A stretch of 64,000 bases of DNA, from NCBI GenBank assembly GCA_028382965.1, contig JAOEUK010000002.1:166738-230737 (forward strand), written 5' to 3'. The stretch's first letter is position 1. Each line of letters starts with the position of its first letter. This DNA is from Candidatus Puniceispirillum sp. Lineage in GTDB: Bacteria > Pseudomonadota > Alphaproteobacteria > Puniceispirillales > Puniceispirillaceae. This document shows, piece after piece, positions 17,207 to 26,228 of this stretch. The translations under genes and the position numbers were made by a program. The notes below the pieces were generated by a model. It worked only from the letters and a program-made list of their open reading frames with translations, searched no databases and was not told the DNA's origin.

Positions 17207-18499
17207 CTAGCCAAGGTTTTCTCCAGGAAAATACTTTCGCAAGCGTACATCAGCAGCTCGAGCGTGAGCTTCCATACCTTCTAACCGTGAAATACGTGCG
17301 GCGGCCTGGCCAACCTCACGATTAGCTTCTTTGGTCATACGCTGTGTAGTGACAATTTTTAGAAATTTATGGACAGACAATCCGCCTGTGTAATGCGCGG
17401 CACCTTTGGTTGGCAAAATATGGTTAGTTCCAGAACATTTATCACCGTACGTTACAGTCGTTTCCTCACCAATAAACAGAGAACCATAATTCCTCAGGCG
17501 CGCTGTATACCAATCGTTTTTACTGGTGTGAACTTCCAAGTGTTCAGCCGCATACTCATCTGAAATTCTTGCAGCTTCTTCATCCGTATCACACAAGATC
17601 ACCTCACCATAATCACGCCACGCAGTACTGGCTGCATTACGAGCAGTTTCTGGCAATGCATTAATATGCTGATCCATTTGTGTCATAACTTCATCAGCAA
17701 GCTTCTGGGACGTTGTTATAAGCCAAGCGGGTGAGTCAGGTCCATGCTCCGCTTGACTAACAAGATCTTCAGCAACCAAAGTTGCATCGGCAGTCGCGTC
17801 TGCAATCACTGCAATTTCAGTTGGACCAGCAAACATGTCGATACCTACACGTCCATAAAGCAATCGTTTTGCTTCAGCCACAAAACGGTTGCCAGGCCCA
17901 ACTAGGAGGCGGCAGGGCTTGCCAGTGAATAGTCCGTACGCCATAGAAGCAATGCCCTGTACTCCACCAAGCGACAAAATTGTATTTGCACCACATAAAT
18001 TCATAGCGTAGATGATCGCTGGGTTTGCTCCATCACTTCCATGCGGTGCGGTGCAAGCAACAACATTGCCAACACCAGCCACTTTTGCGGTTGCAATTGA
18101 CATGATCGCAGATGCCACGTGAGCATAACGGCCACCAGGCACATAGCAACCTGCCGTTTCAACTGGGATTAGTTTTTGTCCAGCCCAGAGGCCCGGTGAC
18201 AACTCAGTTTCAAATTCTTCGATCGACGCCAATTGTGCCTTTGCAAATTTTGTCACTCTGTCATAAGCAAACTTTATATCAGTTTTCAATTGTGGCGACA
18301 CTGCTGCTGCTGCTGCTGCAATAACTTCTTTACTGACAATTGCTTCACCTGTGTAACCGTCAAGAGCACGTCCATAGGCCAGCGCAGTCTCTTCACCACC
18401 AGCTTCAATTTTGGCAAGCATATCCATAACAATTTTGCGAGTTTCGTCACTACCTGTTTGAGGATTTTTTTGTGCCTTTTTCAAAAAAATAACCGTCAT
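17207..18499 (-). CDS. hpsN: sulfopropanediol (DHPS) 3-dehydrogenase, HisD-like HpsN
   Basis: NAD- and zinc-dependent enzyme of the histidinol-dehydrogenase superfamily, 430 residues. HpsN oxidises (R)-2,3-dihydroxypropane-1-sulfonate to (R)-sulfolactate. By analogy with HisD the zinc ligands are Gln249 and His252 (SQAEHGPDS), Asp353 (YGDKCSG) and His412 (EAHARA), and the catalytic pair is Glu319-His320 (AAEHLEVH). ATG ending at 18499 follows GAGG and drops an unlikely 27-residue extension. HpsN rather than true HisD is supported by the following SDR and alcohol dehydrogenase and by the absence of other his genes. Confidence 0.8.
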   Translation of the reverse strand: MTVIFLKKAQKNPQTGSDETRKIVMDMLAKIEAGGEETALAYGRALDGYTGEAIVSKEVIAAAAAAVSPQLKTDIKFAYDRVTKFAKAQLASIEEFETELSPGLWAGQKLIPVETAGCYVPGGRYAHVASAIMSIATAKVAGVGNVVACTAPHGSDGANPAIIYAMNLCGANTILSLGGVQGIASMAYGLFTGKPCRLLVGPGNRFVAEAKRLLYGRVGIDMFAGPTEIAVIADATADATLVAEDLVSQAEHGPDSPAWLITTSQKLADEVMTQMDQHINALPETARNAASTAWRDYGEVILCDTDEEAARISDEYAAEHLEVHTSKNDWYTARLRNYGSLFIGEETTVTYGDKCSGTNHILPTKGAAHYTGGLSVHKFLKIVTTQRMTKEANREVGQAAARISRLEGMEAHARAADVRLRKYFPGENLG

Positions 18500-18536
18500 T
18501 TTAACCTCTATTGACCATAAAAATAAGTAGATAACC

Positions 18537-19193
18537 CTAAAATAATACTGCGATAAACCCAAGATCCACCAATCCATCATGAAGCATTTTTACTGTTAGA
18601 TAGATCAAAAACCATAGCCCTAAATAAGACAGCCATTGATAGCGGATCATAATTTTCATAATTAATGAAGCGCTAAAAGCCATGAAGGCAATCGCCAACG
18701 CAAGGCCCAAGATTAAAAGTGTTGTATTGTCTCGAGCAATCGCAGCAACGGCGACAATATTATCAATTGACATAGAAAAATCTGCAACAAGAATAGTGAA
18801 CAGTGCGCGACCAAAACCCTTTTCATCAATTTGATTTTTGTTATCAATCACAGCCCCTTCATCAGCAAGGTTTTGCGCATTATTATTGAATTCTTTAAGG
18901 TCCTGATAGAATCTGTAGCAAACCCAAGCTAAAAGTCCACCGCCAATAAGTAGAATTCCTTTAATAGCAAGCAGCTGGGCAGCTATTACAGCAAAGATAA
19001 TGCGAAGAAGTGCGGCCACTGCCATACCTATTGCAATAGCCCTCTTTCGTTGCGCAGCAGTTAGACCAGCTGCAGCCATACCAATAACCAGCGCGTTATC
19101 ACCAGATAAAATGATATCAGCAAAAATAATCTGAAAAATGTCAGTCACTTCCGTGAAGCCGTATTGAGTAACGTCCAGTCCTACAATACTCAT
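18537..19193 (-). CDS. TerC-family integral membrane protein
   Basis: Polytopic inner-membrane protein of 218 residues with the paired acidic TerC motifs DIILSGDNALVI (26-37) and DFSMSIDNIVAVAAIA (138-153) inside membrane segments. TerC relatives are metal-ion (for example Mn) exporters or helpers in metal loading of exported proteins; the cargo here is unknown. It overlaps the end of the GMC gene by 4 bases and precedes hpsN by 37 bases, so it is co-transcribed with the DHPS genes. TerC is not a recognised part of hps operons, which makes the link notable. Confidence 0.85.
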   Translation of the reverse strand: MSIVGLDVTQYGFTEVTDIFQIIFADIILSGDNALVIGMAAAGLTAAQRKRAIAIGMAVAALLRIIFAVIAAQLLAIKGILLIGGGLLAWVCYRFYQDLKEFNNNAQNLADEGAVIDNKNQIDEKGFGRALFTILVADFSMSIDNIVAVAAIARDNTTLLILGLALAIAFMAFSASLIMKIMIRYQWLSYLGLWFLIYLTVKMLHDGLVDLGFIAVLF

Positions 19194-20785
19194 TTTGCAC
19201 TCTGAAGAATCATGTCAGATAATTTTTCACCAATCATTATGGTAGGCGCATTTGTGTTGCCTGAGGTAATTGTTGGCATGATTGACGCATCGGCAACCCG
19301 AAGGCCAGTAACGCCATAAACCTGAAGTTTTTCATTAACAACTGACATTTTGTCTTGTCCCATTTTACAAGTGCCAGTCGGATGGTAAATCGTTGTTGCC
19401 GTGTTTCGCACCCACTCAAGAATTGCGTCATCATCATCTTCTGCCACCGTCAAACCAGGCGCATATTCTTCAGTGATTAATGATTTCACAGGATTCGTTT
19501 TACAAATTACACGAGCAATCTTGATGCCAGCAATCAGCGCATCGCAATCCGTTCTTGTCGCAAGATAGTTTGGATGAATTGCTGGATAATCTTCAGAATT
19601 AGCCGATAATAATTTCAAACAGCCCCGGCTTTCGGGACGCAACTGCAATACTGATGTAGTGAACGCAGAAAAGTGGTGACTGCCAGCAGCTACATTGTCA
19701 GCGCTAAAAGGTTGAAGGTGAAACTGGATATCAGGCGTTTCTAGTTCCGGCCGTGTTTTTAAAAAAGCTGTCCCTAGGCTAGCTGCCATTGCCATTGGTC
19801 CAGAACGTTTAAACGCATATTCCAATGCAATGGACAAAAGTTGGAATGGACTTTTTGTTTCTGTATTAATTGTGCTGGCATTGCATTTGTAAATTGGGCG
19901 TGCCTGGAGATGGTCTTGCAAATTTTTGCCTACCCCAGGCAAGTGATGTATCGATGCTATTCCGTGGTTGGCCAAATCTTTTTGGTCACCGATGCCTGAC
20001 AACATCAGAATTTGAGGTGACCCAATGGCACCAGCAGAGATTATTATCTCGCAACGTGCTCTAATTTTCTTCTGTTTTCCATGAATTCGAACAACTGCAG
20101 AAACAGCACGTTTGCCTTCGAATTGGATCTGATCAGTGTGCGCATGAGTGATGATGTGCAAATTTTTACGTCCACGAATGGGTTTTAAGTAAGCAACTGC
20201 TGTACTACATCTCTGGCCATTCTTCATTGTCATTTGAAAAAAGCCGGCACCCTCCTGGTCCTCTAAGTTGTAGTCATCTGTGCGCTTATAGCCCGCTGAC
20301 ACAGCAGCCTCAACCCAGGCATTAATAACTTCACGGTCAACTTTATTTTCTGATACATTTAGAGGGCCTCCAATGCCTCGCTCTGCCGATGAATTACCTT
20401 CCCAATTTTCAGCCCGTCTAAAAAGAGGCATCACATCATCCCAGCTCCATCCTGCATTTCCAAGCTGTCGCCAATGATCAAAATCCTGCGGCTGCCCTCT
20501 GACATATAAAAGGCCATTGATCGAACTGCTACCACCAAGCACCTTACCCCGTGGCCAGTTTATCGAACGACCATTTAATCCAGGATCTGGCTGTGTTTTA
20601 TAACACCAATCCGTTTTTGGGTTGCCCATCGTTTTAAAATAACCAACCGGAATATGAATCCAAGGGTATCGATCGTTTCCACCAGCTTCAATCAGCGCAA
20701 CTGTAACGGACGGATCAGCAGATAAGCGGTTAGCTATCACGCAGCCAGCGGATCCCGCCCCAATAATAACATAATCAAATTCCAA
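19190..20785 (-). CDS. GMC-family FAD oxidoreductase (choline dehydrogenase-like)
   Basis: Glucose-methanol-choline oxidoreductase, about 531 residues: FAD motif GAGSAG (9-14), PRGKVLGGSSSINGLLYVRG, and the C-terminal YHPTGTCKMG with the catalytic His. An in-frame TTG six codons upstream exists; the TTG at 20785 was chosen because it gives MEFDYVIIGAGSAG, the normal start of this family, and has GGGGG five bases ahead. First gene of the operon GMC-terC-hpsN-hpsO-hpsP. It should oxidise a primary or secondary alcohol; choline, DHPS or a related polar alcohol are all possible. Confidence 0.85.
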   Translation of the reverse strand: MEFDYVIIGAGSAGCVIANRLSADPSVTVALIEAGGNDRYPWIHIPVGYFKTMGNPKTDWCYKTQPDPGLNGRSINWPRGKVLGGSSSINGLLYVRGQPQDFDHWRQLGNAGWSWDDVMPLFRRAENWEGNSSAERGIGGPLNVSENKVDREVINAWVEAAVSAGYKRTDDYNLEDQEGAGFFQMTMKNGQRCSTAVAYLKPIRGRKNLHIITHAHTDQIQFEGKRAVSAVVRIHGKQKKIRARCEIIISAGAIGSPQILMLSGIGDQKDLANHGIASIHHLPGVGKNLQDHLQARPIYKCNASTINTETKSPFQLLSIALEYAFKRSGPMAMAASLGTAFLKTRPELETPDIQFHLQPFSADNVAAGSHHFSAFTTSVLQLRPESRGCLKLLSANSEDYPAIHPNYLATRTDCDALIAGIKIARVICKTNPVKSLITEEYAPGLTVAEDDDDAILEWVRNTATTIYHPTGTCKMGQDKMSVVNEKLQVYGVTGLRVADASIMPTITSGNTNAPTIMIGEKLSDMILQSAK

Positions 20786-20816
20786 CCCGACCCCCGGGAT
20801 CAAAAAGTTGCTTTTT

Positions 20817-20831
20817 GAGACTTATAGTCTC
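20817..20831. promoter_or_regulatory. inverted repeat in the GMC-iclR divergent control region
   Basis: GAGACT and AGTCTC flank TAT, 31 bases from the chosen GMC start and about 107 from the iclR start. It is the only clear symmetric element in the 153-base divergent region, so it is a candidate operator for the IclR protein. Arms are short; role inferred. Confidence 0.35.
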
Positions 20832-20938
20832 TATTGTGTTAATTTATCTAAATAAATGCACGTAATAAAGGTCTTATCAAGTAAAATATCAGCCTACATG
20901 TAAAGCAGTATTAGATTTATTATCGAGCGGACAAAGTT

Positions 20939-21688
20939 ATGACAGTTTCAATCCCACCAAATTTGCGCATTTTGAAAATTTTTGAAATCATTGCCAACGC
21001 TGGACGTCCACTGACCCCAACTGAGATTAATGAACGACTTGAGTGGCCAAAGCAAAGCCTGCACCGACTGTGTCAAACTCTGGTTACTGAAGGCTACTTA
21101 GTCAAACAGGCGCGCCGCCTTCATCCTACAAAACGGCTTTTGGAGCTAGCCGCAGGACTAACACAGCATGCTTCAGGGCAAACTGCTCGACATCAAATTT
21201 TGTTGAATATTGCTCGTGAAACTGGCGAGACGGTTAATTTTGTTCGACCAGAGATTTTGGGTATGATTTATGCCGACCGCGTTGAAACCAATTGGCCATT
21301 TCAGGTTATGTTACCCATTGGATCTCACGTTCCATTTCATTGTACAGCAAGCGGTAAAACTTATCTCGCGAGTTTACTTCCAAGCAAAAGGCAAAACATG
21401 CTTTCCAGCCTTAACCTTCACCGCTTTACCGATGCAACACACACCAGTATCGCAACCCTCAAAAAAGAATTAAAAAAGATTGCTAAAAAGGGTTTTGCTC
21501 TCGATATGGAGGAGTTCCATGATGGTATGATAGCCGTCGCGGTTCCAGTTTTAGACTCCCACCAACGTTATGTTGCGGCTCTGGGAATACATGGCCCCAA
21601 ACAGCGATTTGACATAGAGGATGCGTTAGCTCGGCGCAGTTTATTGGTAGAGTCTGCAAAAATTATTACCCAAACTTTTGGCTATTAG
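20939..21688 (+). CDS. IclR-family transcriptional regulator
   Basis: 249 residues with an N-terminal winged helix-turn-helix (RILKIFEIIANAGRPLTPTE... LVTEGYLVKQ) and a C-terminal effector-binding domain with CTASGKTYLA and AVAVPVLD, both standard for IclR regulators. It is transcribed divergently from the GMC-terC-hpsNOP operon and is therefore the likely regulator of DHPS use, comparable in position to HpsR. Effector unknown. It ends 6 bases before the convergent tcuB. Confidence 0.85.
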   Translation: MTVSIPPNLRILKIFEIIANAGRPLTPTEINERLEWPKQSLHRLCQTLVTEGYLVKQARRLHPTKRLLELAAGLTQHASGQTARHQILLNIARETGETVNFVRPEILGMIYADRVETNWPFQVMLPIGSHVPFHCTASGKTYLASLLPSKRQNMLSSLNLHRFTDATHTSIATLKKELKKIAKKGFALDMEEFHDGMIAVAVPVLDSHQRYVAALGIHGPKQRFDIEDALARRSLLVESAKIITQTFGY

Positions 21689-21694
21689 ACTGGA

Positions 21695-22852
21695 TTAGAT
21701 TTGGCGCGTTTCGGCGGCACTGGCAATTAGTGCAGCAAACCGGTACAACCCATGTACAAATTTTGAGTACGGCAAGATTAGAAAAAAACCATAAACAATC
21801 CCTAGGTGAACTGCAAGGGCCAGCCCCATAAAACTTGTTTCACGTACAACTAACAACACCAAACCAGTAAAACTGACTAAGAACAAAGACACTATGAAAG
21901 CATAATCCATGCCCAGTCCATCTGTGTGTTTAACTGCCGAATGAAGCCTCCATTTGTCCAAAAACAATCCAGCTGTACCGATACAGAGAATAATGCCTCC
22001 AACGGTTCCCAAAAGCACCGGCAATTCAAAATACCCATATGGCGCCTCACGGCCAAAACCATAATGATAGATTGTGCCAACTGATGTAGAAGCAAAACAC
22101 AGCAAAAATCCATACATAGTTAACTGATGATAAACACGCCGCGCATTACTCGATTGATCATTACCAGTGGGACAGCCAGGTCCCGACAGCACTCCACTTG
22201 AAGAGTCACCTCCAAGGTGACGTAAACTTGCAGAAGCCTTTACTGCGTCTATCAAATCTGCCACCCCTCCCCATTTAGCGCCGGTATGGCGCCAGTAACG
22301 TCGCCAACCCATCACAAAAGCAACAACAACAAAAGTTGAAATAACCATTGGAATAGCTGCCATCACTGTATGTGGCATGATCTGATAAAAAGCTCCTTCA
22401 CCAAGGTGAACCCCCCAAAACAACGAAGGGGCAATCATAGCAAGCATCAGTCCCACCGTTAGCGCAAAACCAAGTGATATTCCAAGCGTAACAAACATAC
22501 CATTACGACGAAACAATCCTGCCAAAGGAACAGGCCACGCATACGCTGCATAGCTGTCACTTCTAGCCGCAGCGAGTGCTTTAGGGACGTTCACACCAAA
22601 TTCATGTGGTGGAGCATACTGGCACGCATGATAGCAAGCACCACAATTATGGCATAGATTTGCCAAGTAGCCGACATCGCCTTCATCGAATTTACGGCGA
22701 CGGGTCATCGCTGGAAAAACAGCACAAAAACCCTCACAGTAGCGGCAAGCGTTGCAAATTTGCATTACCCTCGACACTTCGCCCGCAGCCTCAGGGTCGA
22801 GAAGTGATTTTAAGTCAAAATCACCAACTCCAAAATTATCGGTTGAGGACAC
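21695..22852 (-). CDS. tcuB: tricarballylate utilisation protein B, Fe-S/cytochrome b-type membrane protein
   Basis: TcuB/CitB re-oxidises the flavin of TcuA and passes electrons to the membrane. The N-terminus has two cysteine clusters for [4Fe-4S] centres (CNACRYCEGFC, CHNCGACYHACQYAPP) and the rest has about six hydrophobic segments with His residues suited to haem. 385 residues, the usual length. It overlaps the end of tcuA by 17 bases, showing translational coupling. TcuC, the dedicated transporter, is not seen next to it. Confidence 0.85.
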   Translation of the reverse strand: MSSTDNFGVGDFDLKSLLDPEAAGEVSRVMQICNACRYCEGFCAVFPAMTRRRKFDEGDVGYLANLCHNCGACYHACQYAPPHEFGVNVPKALAAARSDSYAAYAWPVPLAGLFRRNGMFVTLGISLGFALTVGLMLAMIAPSLFWGVHLGEGAFYQIMPHTVMAAIPMVISTFVVVAFVMGWRRYWRHTGAKWGGVADLIDAVKASASLRHLGGDSSSGVLSGPGCPTGNDQSSNARRVYHQLTMYGFLLCFASTSVGTIYHYGFGREAPYGYFELPVLLGTVGGIILCIGTAGLFLDKWRLHSAVKHTDGLGMDYAFIVSLFLVSFTGLVLLVVRETSFMGLALAVHLGIVYGFFLILPYSKFVHGLYRFAALIASAAETRQI

Positions 22853-24251
22853 GCGCTGCCTCCGATCCTGCTATGCGGCCAAAAACACCGCCAATTGTCA
22901 TCCCAATTCCACCTAAATAACCTTGGCCTAAAACATTGCCAGCCATAATCTCACCGGCAGCAAACAGATTTGGTGCTGGTTTGCCATCCTGCATAAGAAC
23001 TTGAGCACGGTCATTTACAGCCACTCCCATATAGGTAAATGTAATGCCCGGGCGCAATGGAAAGCCATAATAGGGTGGGCTTGAAATTGGCGTCGCCCAA
23101 TTTGTCTTATCAATTTCTAATCCTGTCGTACCTTTACCATCTAAGACCATTTGATCAATTGGGCCTTCCGGACAGGCAGCATTAAATGTGTCTACAGTCG
23201 ACTTTACTTTTTCTGGATCAAGCCCTAATTGATCCGCAAGTCCTCCGATTGTGTTGTCTATAATAGGCGTAAAGACTGACGGCATAAACCTTTTCACTGA
23301 GTCAGAGTCTATGATGGCGTAACTAATTTGGTCCGGTTGTCCAGCTACTAGCCGCCCCCAAATTGCATAGCGCTTCGGCCAAAAGTCTTCACCCTCATCA
23401 TAGAAACGCTCACCATGCTTATTGAGCACGATAGCAAAAGGAACTGCGTCGACGCGACTTGCAATACCACCATCATATTTTGGTGCACGAGCGTCAATTG
23501 CTACCGCATGACATTGATCAAGTGCGCCCACTGGTTGCGCGCCATGGTCAAGCAATACCCGCAAAATTCGTCCCTTATTATATGGTGTGCCACGAACCAG
23601 GAAATTTTTTGCCATGTCACCCCAGCCTTCCGCAAGCCAATCAAGATCAGCCTCAAAACCACCGGACGCAGCTATGAGTTGCTTAAATTTGATCATTTGA
23701 TGACCACCTTTCCAGCTGACGTCAATACTGTTGCAAAACCCGTCCACCATATCAATGTCACTAACATCCGCATCATAGATAAATGTTACACCAATTGTCT
23801 CCGCATACTGACACATGCTGTTCAGCATTGCTCGTCCACCACCTAAAAAAAAAGCGTTCGTTCGACCTAAGTTCAGCGTCCCTGATAAAGCTGACTGAAA
23901 CCGGACACCACGCTCACGCAACCATTCTGGCAAGGCTTCAGAACCACGCAAGGCTACTTCAGCCAGATGCTCGTTTGTGACCCCTTTAGTAACACGCATG
24001 AGATCATCCCAGTATTCTTCAAAACTATAACCTTCAGTCATCACGTCTGTAGGTGCGTCATGAACAGCACGCAAGTTTCGAGTATGGCGCGTGTTTCCAC
24101 CACGCATATCACGGGGCGCGATATCAATCACCAGCACCGAACAAGATCGCTCAGCAGCTGTTATAGCCGCAGAGACGCCAGCGTTACCGCCGCCAATAAC
24201 AACGATGTCCCATGATTTTTCTACTATTGATTGGACAGAGTCCGTTAACAT
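22836..24251 (-). CDS. tcuA: FAD-dependent tricarballylate dehydrogenase
   Basis: Flavoprotein of the fumarate-reductase/succinate-dehydrogenase flavoprotein family; TcuA oxidises tricarballylate to cis-aconitate. FAD motif VIGGGNAGVSAA near residues 18-29, then GGNTRHTRNLR, GRTNAFFLGGGRAM and a C-terminal FAAGEIMAGNVLGQGYLGG. An upstream in-frame start would add 20 residues crossing the palindrome; the ATG ending at 24251 has AAGG at good spacing. tcuB follows with overlap. The natural substrate in this organism could be another tricarboxylate. Confidence 0.85.
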   Translation of the reverse strand: MLTDSVQSIVEKSWDIVVIGGGNAGVSAAITAAERSCSVLVIDIAPRDMRGGNTRHTRNLRAVHDAPTDVMTEGYSFEEYWDDLMRVTKGVTNEHLAEVALRGSEALPEWLRERGVRFQSALSGTLNLGRTNAFFLGGGRAMLNSMCQYAETIGVTFIYDADVSDIDMVDGFCNSIDVSWKGGHQMIKFKQLIAASGGFEADLDWLAEGWGDMAKNFLVRGTPYNKGRILRVLLDHGAQPVGALDQCHAVAIDARAPKYDGGIASRVDAVPFAIVLNKHGERFYDEGEDFWPKRYAIWGRLVAGQPDQISYAIIDSDSVKRFMPSVFTPIIDNTIGGLADQLGLDPEKVKSTVDTFNAACPEGPIDQMVLDGKGTTGLEIDKTNWATPISSPPYYGFPLRPGITFTYMGVAVNDRAQVLMQDGKPAPNLFAAGEIMAGNVLGQGYLGGIGMTIGGVFGRIAGSEAARVLNR

Positions 24252-24264
24252 AAGACTGCCTTGA

Positions 24265-24292
24265 TATGTTGCATGCAATTGCATACAACATA
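24265..24292. promoter_or_regulatory. 28-bp near-perfect palindrome between tcuA and the GntR gene
   Basis: Outer arms TATGTTG and CAACATA enclose the inner arms ATGCAA and TTGCAT; only one base pair (24272/24285) breaks symmetry. It lies 13 bases from the tcuA start and 17 from the GntR start. GntR/FCD regulators bind such AT-rich palindromes, so this is very likely the operator for the adjacent regulator and would control both directions. Symmetry seen; binding inferred. Confidence 0.65.
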
Positions 24293-24309
24293 GTAAAAGG
24301 GGGACCTTC

Positions 24310-25026
24310 ATGTCAACTGATTGGGCAGCACATAATTTAGCAGTTCAGGATTTCCATGGCACTAACTTGTCATCTTCAAACCGTATTAAGCATGTCTTGA
24401 TGACTGCAATAAACGCTGGCGACCTTAGACCAGGCGTACGTTTAAAAGAAATTGAACTGGGACAACAGCTCGGTGTTAGCCGTACGCCTCTGCGCGAAGC
24501 AATCGCAGGCCTAAAAGCCGAGAGTATTTTATCAATTAGCGACGATGGAAAACTAAGGGTGCGGGTGCTTGGGTATCAAGATGTGCATGCTCTTTATCAA
24601 ATGCGGGCTCATCTAGAAGGTTTGGCTGCTGAGTTAACCGCAACTCAAGCAAGTTCTGCTGAGCGCTTCTTCATTTCTGAGATTAGAAATGAAGAAGCTA
24701 ACTTAATTGTTCAGGATACTGAGCCAAAAATACTTGCTGAGCTTAATGGCAAATTTCACCAAAGTATTCTATTAGCTAGCCACAACTTATTTCTTATTGA
24801 AGCCATGAAGCGTCTTGGCACGATGATGGTGTTACTCGGTCCCACCGCTTACAGCCTTGCCATCAGAGTCAAAGAAATTGATGTTGAGCATGATGCCATC
24901 AACAACGCTATTCAAATGCGCAACCCTGAAGGCGCAGCCAATGCCGCAAAGTTACATTTAGAAAATGCTGTAAAGGCGCGTTTGAAAATAATTTTGACGC
25001 AAGACAAAGCCAGTAATTTTGACTGA
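24310..25026 (+). CDS. GntR-family (FCD subfamily) transcriptional regulator
   Basis: 238 residues: N-terminal winged helix with IELGQQLGVSRTPLREAIAGL, and an all-helical FCD ligand domain with the metal-site Asp/His pattern (YQMRAHLEGLAAEL, NGKFHQSIL). The start has AGGGGGA ahead. It is divergent from tcuA-tcuB across the 28-bp palindrome, so it is the probable regulator of that operon and of itself. Enterobacterial tcu operons use a LysR-type TcuR instead. Confidence 0.85.
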   Translation: MSTDWAAHNLAVQDFHGTNLSSSNRIKHVLMTAINAGDLRPGVRLKEIELGQQLGVSRTPLREAIAGLKAESILSISDDGKLRVRVLGYQDVHALYQMRAHLEGLAAELTATQASSAERFFISEIRNEEANLIVQDTEPKILAELNGKFHQSILLASHNLFLIEAMKRLGTMMVLLGPTAYSLAIRVKEIDVEHDAINNAIQMRNPEGAANAAKLHLENAVKARLKIILTQDKASNFD

Positions 25027-25100
25027 TTAACTCACTGCATAAATTTTCTTAGGCCAAAGTAAAACAATCATCATATTGGAATGGATTAGAATTAAGAATT

Positions 25101-26198
25101 ATGACATCTATAGTGCCAGACTTACAAAAAATTATCCTGACATTAGCAATATCATTAACGTTTGGTTACACTTTTTCACTTACTAGTATCCCAGCTCCAT
25201 TCTTATTAGGGAGCCTGTTTGGTGTATGGCTTTTTGGAGGAACAATAAAAACAATACGCAGCAACTTAGGCATTGCACGCTGGGCATTTGTTCCTGTTAT
25301 GCTTGGTCTTGGAACAGTAATTGGTTCTAATTTTGACCCAAATGTTGTCGCTAATCTAAGCTCTTCTTTACCCACCGTGTTAGCAATGTTTGGTGCTACG
25401 ATTCTAGCTACAAGCCTCGGCATGCTTTATCTTGTAAGGCTTAGGAAATATGATTTTTACACCGCATTCTTTGGATGCATCCCCGGGGGACAAGCCGAAG
25501 CAGTTTTACTAAGCCGCGGAATAGTCGAGAAAGACTATATTGTCGCACTCTTCCATTTAGTTCGAGTCGCGCTAGTGTTTTTAGCAACACCAATTGTTTT
25601 AGGAATGGTTCAAGGAGCTGAGGCAGTAAAAGCGTCAAACATTACCTTGCGTGAGATGCCAAGTATACTTGATGTTGAGCTGAATATCTTAATCGTTTTT
25701 ATATTTGTTTCCGTTATCGGCTTTCCTATCGCAAAACTTTTGCGCATACCCATGCCACATTTTATTGGCCCTGTTTTATTAAGCTCCATACTACACATTT
25801 TTGGCGTAATCGAATTGCCGCGGCTGAGTGAATTTATAATTCTCGCACAGCTGGTGGTTGGAGGGTCAGTAGGAGCAAGACTTGCTAAGGTACCTATTCT
25901 TGAAATATCAGGGTATCTTTTTGATGCAATCATCAATTCATTAATAGTTATGTCAGTTTATGGCATTTCCGCCTTAGCTCTGAATTTTTTAATCGGCATA
26001 GACCTGTTAAAACTACTTTTAGCATTTATTCCCGGAGGCCTTTATGAGGTTACACTCTTAGCATTAATATTTGGCTTTGACGTGACATTTGTGGCTTTTC
26101 ATCACACTATAAGGGTCATCTTGGTATGCATTGGCATGCCAGTTGTTGTTACCTATATGAAAAAACGCGACGCCGAAAAAAAAATCAAACAGATTTAG
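25101..26198 (+). CDS. AbrB-family integral membrane protein
   Basis: Very hydrophobic protein of 365 residues with a repeated two-part architecture: FLLGSLFGVWLFGG, FFGCIPGGQAEAVLLSRG in the first half and GPVLLSSILHIFG, FIPGGLYEVTLLAL in the second. This matches the AbrB/AbrB_dupl membrane family, sometimes labelled ammonia monooxygenase-related. Function is not established; a transport role is likely. Between the tcu regulator and a 2-hydroxyacid dehydrogenase on the same strand, it may handle the same organic acid, but that is a guess. Confidence 0.75.
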   Translation: MTSIVPDLQKIILTLAISLTFGYTFSLTSIPAPFLLGSLFGVWLFGGTIKTIRSNLGIARWAFVPVMLGLGTVIGSNFDPNVVANLSSSLPTVLAMFGATILATSLGMLYLVRLRKYDFYTAFFGCIPGGQAEAVLLSRGIVEKDYIVALFHLVRVALVFLATPIVLGMVQGAEAVKASNITLREMPSILDVELNILIVFIFVSVIGFPIAKLLRIPMPHFIGPVLLSSILHIFGVIELPRLSEFIILAQLVVGGSVGARLAKVPILEISGYLFDAIINSLIVMSVYGISALALNFLIGIDLLKLLLAFIPGGLYEVTLLALIFGFDVTFVAFHHTIRVILVCIGMPVVVTYMKKRDAEKKIKQI

Positions 26199-26228
26199 AT
26201 TCACCAACTTTTAAAGGGAACCATTGTT

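Noticed and set aside
17207..18499. Histidinol dehydrogenase of histidine synthesis
   Set aside because: No his genes adjoin; the neighbours match hpsN-hpsO-hpsP.
18233..18514. Forward frame of 93 codons across the hpsN start
   Set aside because: Antisense to a well-supported gene; Cys-rich stretch comes from an Ala codon run in hpsN.
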